Positions 23,549-33,999 of a stretch of 64,000 nt of DNA are shown here, piece by piece. The position numbers and the translations under genes were made by a program. The stretch comes from Blasia pusilla (Eukaryota; Marchantiophyta; Marchantiopsida; Blasiales), in assembly GCA_050084515.1 (NCBI GenBank), contig CM114274.1:42036001-42100000 (forward strand), given 5' to 3'. Numbering within the stretch: position 1 is the stretch's first letter; each line of letters starts with the position of its first letter. Below the pieces are notes generated by a model. The model was not told the origin of the DNA. It made no database searches and saw only the letters and a list, made by a program, of their open reading frames with translations.

Positions 23549-24259
23549 AGTATCTTGGATACTGGGCGACTTTCTCTAGTTGTGAGGGTTATTGATCGGT
23601 CATCCATGGCAGTGGTGAGCCGTGTGGGGAGCCTACGATGGCACTACCCATATTTGTGAGTTTTCCCTTGTCACATGCCTACAAGGAAGGTGGTCGTGGG
23701 CTTGTATGGGATTCTCATGTGCGATAGTTGGTGGAGCCTAATGCTAATGAGAGAGCGTGCGATGGGATTTTCTGCTGGTGTGAGAGTGGTTGCTTCCATT
23801 TCTAAGGCTTCATGACGTCATGTGTTAGGTCAGGTCATGGACCTGAATTGTTTGACCTGGATTTTGAGTCTTGGTATGGTTGAGTAGCGTCGACTTAGGA
23901 CTATGTCTGTGGGTCTTCCATCCCTTATGATGAACTCGATGGCTATCGGGACGGTAGAGGCATTAGCTGGGGGTGAGGAGAGTAGTATTTTGTATCCTTG
24001 GAGTAAATGGGATGTAATGGTTGGGCATGTGGAGTTGGTTGCTCATGCTGGTGGAAGAGTTATTTGCTCAAATGATGGTGTAGCCAAGGGTGTACCATCT
24101 TGTGAGGGGATTGCATAGCAGCCAATTGCGTCATCCTCTCCCTCTAGTGTGTTAGTGGAGGAGACTTGGGAGCCATTATTTGGGCCCAAGCTTACGGGAG
24201 GTGAGAAACGACGCTTGACATAGTTCCTACATGCTTATAGGAGTTGTTTTGCCTTTAGC

Positions 24260-25432
24260 ATGAAGGAGTTGGGTGCTTTGGTTGGATCCGATATACGGAT
24301 TGATTTGGCTAGTGATACGCCAATCTTCCGTCGTCCCTACCGATATAGTGATATGGAGAGGGACCTGATTCAGAGTAGGACGTTGGACCTTTTGGAGGTT
24401 GGATTAGTGGAGTTGTTGCATGGAGAGAATGCATCAGCCACTCTCATGCATGCTAAAAAAGATGTGCATGGCAACTACACGGATAGGCGGATGTGTGGAG
24501 ATTACCATCCTATCAATCGGCATACCAAGGCCGATAGGTATGCCATGCCTACACCTGAGGAAATCTTTGATGTGGTGGGACATGAAAAGATTTTCAGTAC
24601 TTTGGATCTTCGGGCAAGATACCATCAGTCGCCGATTCGAGAGAGTGACAAGGCCAAGACAACATTTTGGGGTGTCAACTCTCATGGCAAGGATTGTTTG
24701 TACTAGTGGAAATTCTTACCCTTTGGGTTGAAGAATGTACCTGCCAAGTTTCAGAGAGTGATGGACAGGATCCTAGCAGGGTTGGATTTTGTTCGGTGTT
24801 ACATTGATGATATCTTGGTGTTTAGTAACACGGTGGAGGAGCATCAGATACATTTGCAGATTGTGTTTGAGCGGTTGAAAGCTCATGGTCTACGTTTGCA
24901 TCCAAGAAAGTGTAAGTTTTGCCATGAGGATGTTGAGTACTTTAATCATGTGATCTATCCAGGTGGTTTGGGAGTTTAGCAACCAAATGCGGAGACTATT
25001 GCACTTATTCCTCGTCCGATAGATGTGAGTAGAGTTTGGGCATTCATGGGATTGGCGAACTACTATCGGAGGTATGTGAAGGGATTTAGTGCTATGGCAA
25101 AGCCTTTGAACCAATTGCTGAAATCAGATCAGGAGTGGCAGTGGGGAGATAATCAGGAGAGAGCTTTTGTGGAGCTCAAGGCCCAGTTGGTGGCCGCGCC
25201 TATCTTGAGAAGACCTATTAGAGGGCGCCCATTTCAATTACACACTGATTGGAGTATGTTGGGACTTGGAGCGGTGTTGACACAACATAATGATGAGCAC
25301 ATGGAGTTTGTGGTGGCTTATGCTAGTCGTTCGAATAATGCAGCGGAGTTGCGCTATAATTCATATGAGGGAGAGTGCTTGGCAGTCGTGTGGGCTGTGG
25401 CACACTTTAGGTGTTACTTGTTTGGCACATAG
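24260..25432 (+). pseudogene. Reverse transcriptase and RNase H of gypsy copy 1
   Basis: The RT domain shows RPYRYSDMERDLI, the CGDYHPIN region, FSTLDLRARYHQ, LPFGLKNVPAKFQRVMD and an intact YIDD catalytic box at 24,800-24,811. RNase H begins with LHTDWSMLGLGAVLTQ. TAG stops interrupt it at about 24,704 (Y*WKF) and 24,977 (GV*QPN), so it cannot be translated as one polyprotein. In family terms this is the pol region of a Ty3/gypsy (Metaviridae-type) element. Confidence 0.9.
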
Positions 25433-25439
25433 TTTACCC

Positions 25440-26025
25440 TTGTTAGTGATCACCAGTGGCATGCATACTCAGGTGTAGCAGTTGGTGTCACGTTGTATGG
25501 TTAGTGACCGGATGAGGGCATCATTCAATGCCCCTCCACCACAGTTACACCCCTTGCCTATTATGGGGTTGGGTTACCGTTGGAGTATGGACTTTGCGGG
25601 ACCGTTATCGTTGATTGTACAACATCTTCGATATGTGTTGGTGATGGTGGAGCACTTCTCCAAGTGGATTGAGTTGGTGGCATTAGCTAACAAGGCAAGT
25701 AAGGGAACAACATATGCGTTTCTTGATAAAGTGCTTAGTCATTTTGGTGCACCAGTTGAGGTGCTAACCAACCAGGGTACAAAGTTTTAGGGTGAGTTTC
25801 AGGTCTTGTATGACAAGGCGTTGATTGATCATCGGACCACGTCTCAAGATCATCCAGAGGCGGATGGTTTGGCTGAGCTTAACACACACGGTGAAGAGGG
25901 CATTGCGCAAGTATGGCCTACAGAAAGGGCATCTTGGAGACTGGGATATTCATTTGCCATGGTTAGCCATGGGGTATAGATTCAGTCGCCAAACATCCTT
26001 GTCTTCCTTCTCACCTTATTTTCTG
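25440..26025 (+). pseudogene. Integrase fragment of gypsy copy 1
   Basis: It preserves GYRWSMDFAGPL (first catalytic Asp) and HPEADGLAE (catalytic Glu). At the second Asp position it reads LTNQ instead of the expected LTDQ. A TAG follows 'TKF' at about 25,787. A small frameshift falls after 'AEL'. The C-terminal end is cut off at the fold-back junction, so no PHD finger remains in this copy. Confidence 0.85.
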
Positions 26026-26112
26026 CTAATCATAGGAGGCCTTTTGCATTTGGTTCCAAAGAGCATTGGGTCTTTGGAACCACCAGAGAAAGAAGACCCA
26101 ATGCTCAAGCTA
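26026..26112. other. Palindrome fold-back junction (original axis near 26,083)
   Basis: At 26,025 gypsy sequence joins 18 bases of LINE (26,026-26,043) whose inverse lies at 26,173-26,190. After a gap, GAGCATTGGGTC at 26,061-26,072 pairs with GACCCAATGCTC at 26,095-26,106. A second short pair, GGTTCCAAAG with CTTTGGAACC, overlaps it. The LINE sequence therefore switches strand within about 22 bases, the signature of a fold-back inversion. Confidence 0.8.
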
Positions 26113-26289
26113 CATGTAAAAACTCATCAACCTGCCCCAAAAGTAGACTTCGTCGAAGGCATTTTTGTATTGAAGGCCTCCCATGATTAGCATGTTGAGT
26201 GGGATGATTGCAAATATCAGAGCAAATGCAAAAGTATTAGGTGTAGACTATGTAGATTCGGGATTAAGGCCAATAAAAGTGATGTTGTT

Positions 26290-29200
26290 CGAATCCACAT
26301 CGTCATACAATATACATCACTGACATACCATACTCACATACATACATAGCATAGATGAGAGCATACACAAACACAAGTGTACCACAACTGAAATCCGTGA
26401 AAGACCTACTGTCATAAAAAATATATAGAATCACATACAATCGAGCCAAACCCACTCCATGATGGGAGAATCCAGGTCGAAGCTTGCGGGAACCACCATA
26501 GCCAAGAGCTCTACTCACTACCAAGGCAAACTCCCAACGCAACAGGCTCAACTCAAAGAACTAACTGTTCTTTGAGTACACTCCATATTATATCCTCCAA
26601 CCTAAGGGCGGGCTCTCTTTGGAAAAGTCACCCTTAATGAAGTAACCCCAACCTTATGTATGAAACCATATCCCTACCTAGACACTATGGCCCTACATAA
26701 GGTATGGCCTCTACTAGCACACTAAACTCTTTACGACATAATCCGTATGGTCATCACAATTGCCGTGCGAATCCACATCGTCATACAACATACATACATT
26801 TGACATATCATACTCACATACATACATAACATAGATGAGAGCATACACAAACACAAGTGTACCACAACCTCTTCCGAACAAAGTGGTTAGGTCCTCTAAC
26901 TCCCAAGTAGCCCTATACATCTACTACATGCTATACACTTTCGTGGGTGTACGAATCAGAAGGCCAGGTGCTAGGTTGCCCCATCGTTAGTCGCACATTT
27001 GTAATCCATATCATGCAAAGATCAATTCATGTACCCCTCCTAAGTACATCGAGGATAAACCCATCTTCTAGTAGGAACAACATCCATATGTGGAGTCAAA
27101 CACATCATGTGCCAATCCCTAGAACACCGATCACACACCAATATGCAGGCTGCGTTACCAACAGACCCACACAACATGCACCCCAAGCTAGCACGTATCT
27201 TGGCTAAGCTTGGATCAACAATACCATCCACATTTGGAAGATGACATGGCGCACACTTACGCACATGGTTCTTCCAAAAAACTCCATCATATGAAACCTA
27301 CAAATTGATGGTCGATAACCTCCACCCCGAATGGTTGCATACCGCAACGTATCCCTGTGTTGCGCAATGGCAAGATTCTCAAAGGATGTTGGCATAACTC
27401 TCCAAAAGAACTCTGTCCGTTGAGAACATACTCTCATCCACATCTCTAGGTCATCAAGGTTCACCACCTCACTAGACTCCTAACGAATTGCTGCTGGCAA
27501 GTCTGGATCTCGGCCGTATAACAGAAAATAAGGTGAGAAGGAAGCCAAGGATGTTTGGCGACTGAATCTATACCCCATGGCTAACCATCTCAAATGAATA
27601 TCCCAGTCTCCAAGATGCCCTTTCTGTAGGCCATACTTGCGCAATGCCCTCTTCACCGTGTGTGTTAAGCTTAGCCAAACCATCCGCCTCTGGATGATCT
27701 TGAGACGTGGTCCGATGATCAATCAACGCCTTGTCATACAAGACCTGAAACTCACCCTAAAACTTTGTATCCTGGTTGGTTAGCACCTCAACTGGTGCAC
27801 CAAAATGACTAAGCACTCTATCAAGAAACGCATATGTTGTTCCCTCACTTGCCTTGTTAGCTAATGCCACCAACTCAATCCACTTGGAGAAGTGCTCCAC
27901 CATCACCAACACATATCGAATGTGTTGTACAATCAACGATAACGGTCCCGCAAAGTCCATACTCCAACGGTAACCCAACCCCATAATAGGCAAGGGGTGT
28001 AACTGTGGTGGAGGGGCATTGAATGATGCCCTCATCCGGTCACTAACCATACAACGTGACACCAACTGCTACAACTGAGTATGCATGCCACGTCACCAAT
28101 ACTGGCCAAGGAGTAAGCTATATGTATGGTTTACCCCAAAATGTCTCAACTCCTCATGGACATATCGCACAATGCGCTCTCTTTGAGCCAAATGCGGCAC
28201 CACTCGTACTCTACCATCCTCCCACACATGAAGAATATGTGTTCCCTCCAATCAATACCTCCTAGCACGTTGAAGAACACGGTCTCGCTCCTTGGCACTC
28301 ACTATGTCTGGCACCCTACTGGTCCGTAGAAACTCCAACACCAACGCATCATCATGAATATCACACGCTGATCTGTACCACCATCTCCAACCTTAGGATC
28401 TGAAGGCTGGTCATCTACCCTCTAACTAGAGTAAGATGTCATGTGGTCCTCCATACTAGAGTCCACCCCTAACCGACATAAAAAGGCAGATGCATGCCAA
28501 CCTGGCACCATCTCCTCATTAACCCCGCCATGCCATCTAGCCCCAATTGCATCCTCTTGGCTAGTACATGGGTTTCTACTCAACCCATCAGCATCAAGAT
28601 TGGCAACTCCAGGTCTATGTACCACTTGGAAGTCATACTCTTGTAAGATAAGAGCCCACCGTGCAAGCTTCCCTGTAAGCTTGTCAGACTCCATCAACCA
28701 GCCTGGTGATCACTAACAAGGGTAAACTATGTGCCAAACAAGTAACACCTAAAGTGTGCCACAGCCCACACGACTGCCAAGCACTCTCCCTCATATGAAT
28801 TATAGCGCAACTCCATTTGCATTATTCGAACGACTAGCATAAGCCACCACAAACTCCATGTGCTCATCATTATGTTGTGTCAACACCGCTCCAAGTCCCA
28901 ACATACTCCAATCAGTGTGTAATTGAAATGGGCGCCCTCTAATAGGTCTTCTCAAGATAGGCGCGGCCACCAACTGGGCCTTGAGCTCCACAAAAGCTCT
29001 CTCCTGATTATCTCCCCACTGCCACTCCTGATCTGATTTCAGCAATTGGTTCAAAGGCTTTGCCATAGCACTAAATCCCTTCACATACCTCCGATAGTAG
29101 TTCGCCAATCCCATGAATGCCCAAACTCTACTCACATCTATCGGACGAGGAATAAGTGCAATAGTCTCCGCATTTGGTTGCTAAACTCCCAAACCACCTG

Positions 29201-30609
29201 GATAGATCACATGATTAAAGTACTCAACATCCTCATGGCAAAACTTACACTTTCTTGGATGCAAACGTAGACCATGAGCTTTCAACCGCTCAAACACAAT
29301 GCAAATGTATCGATGCTCCTCCACCGTGTTACTAAACACCAAGATATCATCAATGTAACACCGAACAAAATCCAACCCTGCTAGGATCCTGTCCATCACT
29401 CTCTGAAACTTGGCAGGTACATTCTTCAACCCAAAGGGTAAGAATTTCCACTAGTACAAACAATCCTTGCCATGAGAGTTGACACCCCAAAATGTTGTCT
29501 TGGCCTTGTCACTCTCTCGAATCGGCGACTGATGGTATCTTGCCCGAAGATCCAAAGTACTGAAAATCTTTTCATGTCCCACCACATCAAAGATTTCCTC
29601 AGGTGTAGGCATGGCATACCTATCGGCCTTGGTCTGCCGATTGATAGGATGGTAATCTCCACACATCCGCCTATCGTGTAGTTGCCATGCACATCTTTTT
29701 AGCATGCATGAGAGTGGCTGATGCATTCTCTCCATGCAACAACTCCACTAATCCAACCTCCAAAAGGTCCAACGTCCTACTCTGAATCAGGTCCCTCTCC
29801 ATATCACTATATCGGTAGGGACGACGGAAGATTGGCGTATCACTAGCCAAATCAATCCGTATATCGGATCCAACCAAAGCACCCAACTCCTTCATGCTAA
29901 AGGCAAAACAACTCCTATAAGCATGTAGGAACTATGTCAAGCGTCGTTTCTCACCTCCCGTAAGCTTGGGCCCAAATAATGGCTCCCAAGTCTCCTCCAC
30001 TAACACACTAGAGGGAGAGGATGACGCAATTGGCTGCTATGCAATCCCCTCACAAGATGGTACACCCTTGGCTACACCATCATTTGAGCAAATAACTCTT
30101 CCACCAGCATGAGCAACCAACTCCACATGCCCAACCATTACATCCCATTTACTCCAAGGATACAAAATACTACTCTCCTCACCCCCAGCTAATGCCTCTA
30201 CCGTCCCGATAGCCATCGAGTTCATCATAAGGGATGGAAGACCCACAGACATAGTCCTAAGTCGACGCTACTCAACCATACCAAGACTCAAAATCCAGGT
30301 CAAACAATTCAGGTCCATGGCTTGACCCAACACATGATGTCATGAAGCCTCAGAAATGGAAGCAACCGCTCTCACACCTGCAGCAAATCCCATCGCACGC
30401 TCTCTCATCAACATTAGGCTCCACCAACTATCGCACATGAGAATCCCATACAAGCCCGGGACCACCTTCCCTGTAGGCATGTGACAAGGGAAAACTCACA
30501 AATATGGGTAGTGCCATCCTAGGCTCCCCACACGATTCACCACTGCCATGGATGACCGATCAATAACCCTCACCACTAGAGAAAGTCGCCCAATATCCAA
30601 GATACTATA
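26290..30609 (-). mobile_element. Ty3/gypsy copy 2 (centre and right arm)
   Basis: Minus-strand order: C-terminal remnant of the DNA methyltransferase (30,609-30,240), linker, reverse transcriptase (29,895-29,181), RNase H (29,135-28,422), integrase (28,065-27,480), PHD finger (27,264-27,040) and an LTR-like 3' region (26,955-26,290). It mirrors copy 1 but retains the 613 bases missing there, and it keeps the 3' end. It has the same TAG stops plus a 2-base deletion in the RT near 29,688. Non-functional. Confidence 0.9.
27040..27264 (-). pseudogene. PHD-finger C-terminus of gypsy copy 2
   Basis: CMLCGSVGN, then LVCDRCSRDWHMMC, then RRWVYPRC follow the C4HC3 spacing of a PHD finger. The seventh ligand is Tyr instead of Cys (W-V-Y-P instead of W-x-C-P). 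PHD fingers usually read histone H3 tails, so in a retroelement this may have guided integration. It is fused to the integrase end and is now decayed. Confidence 0.75.
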
Positions 30610-31507
30610 CATCATAACATTATTCTCCCACATCGGGAGGACTAGTCCTCGTCGAGTCAAACTAGGAAGAGCTCGAGAACCTACCATCTCATGCACATGT
30701 CACTACCTGGATCCGCATCGAAACCAGAAGATGATCAGTCGAATAAAGGGTGTGGTGATTCAACGCGGAAGTTTCTCACAGTTTTCCAAAATCACTTCAA
30801 GTCAAGTCAAGTCAAGTCAATCACATGTCGGAAAGTTTCCGAAATATATGAGAGACCAGCTCCCTTGGAGACTCCAAGTCTTCTCACTGTTCGAATCTGA
30901 TTCCAGATTCCAAAATGACGTCCAGTTTCAGGTTCATGCGAGGCTCATTCCACGCATTCCACGAACTGACGCCTCTAAGTTGAGAACGTTACATAACGGT
31001 TCGGTTTCAGATTGTGAAAAAAAAAATTCTAACGGTCAATGCGAGTTCGCAAGAAGTACGACCACGAAATAAACTACTTTCGGAACGAAGGAAAGAATCG
31101 ACGGCTAAGCGCGGACAAAGCATGATTCATCCTCACTCACTAGTTGCGCTGGCTCCGTTTCCGTGTGACAAGCGTCTGTGAATGGTTGGATATCGAATGC
31201 GGGGATATTGATTCTGCTAAATGATTGGATATTGAACCTGCTAATTCTACCCTTTTATGGATTGGATTGTCACGTACTATGGATGCCTTTTGGGTGGAAG
31301 TTCAGGGATGGCTTCCCCAAACAAGAAAATCGAGCTGTTTTTTTTCTTGATTAAAATTCACTTAGACGGTAATTACGCCTGTGTGACTCTGTGCGAGCAC
31401 TGCGGTCGATCCACGTGTTTCCCGACTCGCACGCAGCCACGTTCTACGATTGAAGCACGGCTTTCCTCTAGAAACTCATCCGACCGCTGAGGCAGTCGAT
31501 CTCCGGC

Positions 31508-31514
31508 TATAAAT
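31508..31514 (+). promoter_or_regulatory. Probable TATA box of thaumatin-like gene B'
   Basis: TATAAAT, 133 bases upstream of the start codon at 31,647. Mirror of 22,644-22,650. Confidence 0.6.
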
Positions 31515-31646
31515 TGGGCCACATCTGTGTCAACAGCATCCATTTCCTTGCAGCAGTCGCCAGGCAACTAACTATATTCAGCGAGCGAGCATACGTAAGC
31601 TTACCTTAAGGAGAGGTTAGGGTATCCAGGACTTTGCGAATCAAAG

Positions 31647-33348
31647 ATGGACTACGCTCCGAAGCTGTTGCTCCTTGTGGCGATCTCCGTCACAGCAGCT
31701 GCTGTCGTCAACGGTGAGATCCGGGAGTTTCTATGAACCGAGTCTCCATGGCAGTTATCGTCCGCACTCGGTCTTCTCAGACATTGCAGTGTCATTGCCC
31801 GATAAATGCTGTGCTCATGTAGCGCTTTTAGCGAACTGCTGTGCTCCGCTCGGGAATTAGAACCTAGTGAGTCGGAATGATGGACTCGTGGGCGATGATT
31901 CGCTCCGCGCGATGCAGGAAAGTGGATAGATGAGACGCCTAATGATCGGGACTTGAGATGGATTAATGTTGTGACCGTGCATCCCTGCAGGTTGTGCGAT
32001 TACCATCCGGAACAACTGTGGCTATGAGGTGACGGCGTGCTCCCAGAGAGCAGCCGATCCCATCAGCCAGTACAACCTGGCGCTGGGAGCCACTCAGGTG
32101 CTGGACTTCGCGCCGGGTTGCAGCTGGGAAGCCGGTGCGATCTACGCGTCTGTGACGGGCAAGTGTGCCACAGATGGAAATCCATCCGCGTCTACGGACA
32201 GAAACTTGGCGAACCTGGCGGAGTTCACCATTGGAGGTGCGGATGGACTGGATTCCTACGACTCGAGCAACGTCGTAAGTCTACCTGACCGCCTTCTCAA
32301 TCGCGTCTCCGATATCAGATCTTTGTTGCGCTCTCATGTGAATGACTACGCGATGGGGATAATCATCGTGTGTGGATCTGTCTTGCGAGCTGAGCTCTGA
32401 AAGTAGCTCCGCGAGGTGGATGTTGATAAAATACTTGTGAGCTCCAGTGGTGTTCGGAAGAGTTGCACCGATTCGCTAATGTGGAAATTGACGTGATCCT
32501 ATTGCAGAATGCTTACACAATTGGCTTGGGAATAACGGTGTCAGGTGGATCACCACCTAGTGACTTCACATGCGGCTCTCCTGTTTGTGTCATCGGTGAT
32601 ATCAGGTCCTACATATACCAATCCTTCATTTCCTCCTCGCTCGTCATTCATCGGAGGCTAATTAACTCACGTGCCGTAAAAACTCCAACAGCACTCAAAA
32701 CAATGGATGTCGACTCGCTTATCTGCATCTTACTACCATAAATCTTGCCTGTAGTCGATGTCTCAACATAATTATGTTGTGAAGAGGAAAACGTGATTTC
32801 ATGTGCACTTTGGAATCTACAAACCTGGAACTTCCGGAGATCCTTTTATTTTCTTCTCAGTATATCAAACAGGAGTCTTTCATTTTCATGACGTACATTC
32901 GAAGAGGCTTATTACCTAATTTGTTCCACGGTACCTCATGAATTACTCACTGAATATATATGCACACATAACTTGCTCCTACCACACACTGCACCTGAAA
33001 AGCTCCGTCTTGAATTCTTGATGATGATGAATCCCTGAACGTACGAGCTCCGTCAGATGTCGTGACTATAGATAGCTAGCGCTTTACTTCACTGATGAGG
33101 GATCTGATGTGCTCCATGCGATTTACAGCGGTTTCTGCCAGCCGAACAATCAGCTGCAGACTCTTCCCAGTGGAGCACTGTCTTGCATCAACACAGACGG
33201 CACAGCAGGCATCGGACCCACTTCCGGAACCGCCCAGTTCAAGAACGCGTGCGGTACATCATACAGCTACAATTTCGATGACGCCACATCGCTCTTCTCC
33301 TGCCCTACTGGCCAGGGCACCAACTACGAAGTCACATTCTGCCCTTGA
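31647..33348 (+). CDS. Thaumatin-like protein B' (right arm)
   Basis: Exons 31647-31713, 31991-32274, 32508-32605 and 33129-33348 give 222 residues, with the same sequence as gene B in translation. Splice sites are GTGAGA/CTGCAG, GTAAGT/TTGCAG and GTCCTA/TTACAG. Motifs: signal peptide, GCAITIRNNC, LAEFTIGGADGLDSYD, SYNFDDATSLFSC, YEVTFCP. AATAAA signals at about 33,521 and 33,597 lie downstream. All exons, splice sites and the TATA box are intact, so this copy is predicted to be expressible independently of B. Confidence 0.93.
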
Positions 33349-33999
33349 TCAGTGGACTTGATGATGGTAGTGCCAGTGGAGAAACTCCATCAGAGAAACA
33401 CTTACAAACTTCGACACATCTTCGCAGCCCGGGCCGCTGTGGATGATGGTCAATGTGAGCAACTGCAATAAGGCGATCGGACCGGTATCTCAATTGTGGC
33501 ATTTAGTGCAGACGCCGTTGAATAAAGGTCGTTCGACAGCTTGGGGCTTGGGGATCGGATCTGAGATCACGAACGAGCTTGGGGACACAGATTACGAATA
33601 AAGCACGTCGGCATGACTAGTAGGGACAGCGTACGTTGTTGTCACATGACTAGGAAACTATAGCTACTTTGTTATATCATTCATGTCTAAAGACTAATAC
33701 TATTTTAATGCTCACATGAGGAAAAGGAAAATTTCTTACTTTTACGTCTCGATCTCACCAAGATAGTGTGATGATTAATGAATCGCTTTATTTCAATGGT
33801 AACTAAGCTTTTCAAATGAGGATGGAAAGTAGAACTTCTATTGAGCTGATGAAAGTCAGATCTATGCTTCACGCATAGTTATGTTGAGTCTTAGATTACT
33901 TTCACATGCTCTTGGTAAGATTCCCATCTGAATTCTATTGGGATTGAGAGCATGTCGATGTTGGAAGGGAGAATGAGTGTGATGTATCCCCATGGCGTT

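Larger units (their letters stand above)
7382..26025 (+). repeat. Left arm of giant inverted repeat
   Basis: The arm is the reverse complement of about 27,522-46,940. Mirrored coordinates add to about 54,158 around gene B, 54,184 around gene A, and 53,547 next to the centre. The last shift reflects a 613-bp deletion in this arm. Coding exons of both thaumatin-like genes are identical in translation between arms. Non-coding parts differ by occasional substitutions and small indels. The outermost part, in the LINE 3' end, is noticeably more diverged. Confidence 0.95.
23549..26025 (+). mobile_element. Ty3/gypsy copy 1 (truncated, left arm)
   Basis: It starts abruptly inside the C-terminal part of the DNA methyltransferase region (GRLSLVVRVIDRSSMAVV). 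It continues through a linker, reverse transcriptase, RNase H and part of the integrase, and ends at the fold-back junction. Relative to the right-arm copy it lacks 613 bases between RNase H and integrase (junction at about 25,455). Frames are broken by stops that are mostly TAG where glutamine is expected, for example before WKFLPFGL (24,705) and before FTLVSDHQ. It is non-functional. Confidence 0.9.
26074..30609 (-). repeat. Direct repeat of 48,774-53,430 (LINE piece plus gypsy copy 2)
   Basis: From 'ttggaaccaccagag' onward this block matches 48,774 onward in the same orientation at an initial offset of 22,700, with small indels and a 107-base deletion near 27,287. Homology ends at 30,609, within the methyltransferase region, where the two copies diverge abruptly. 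Confidence 0.9.

Noticed and set aside
26947-27207. Plus-strand frame opposite the PHD finger
   Set aside because: It is the antisense shadow of the minus-strand PHD/integrase region. The minus frame carries the zinc ligands.
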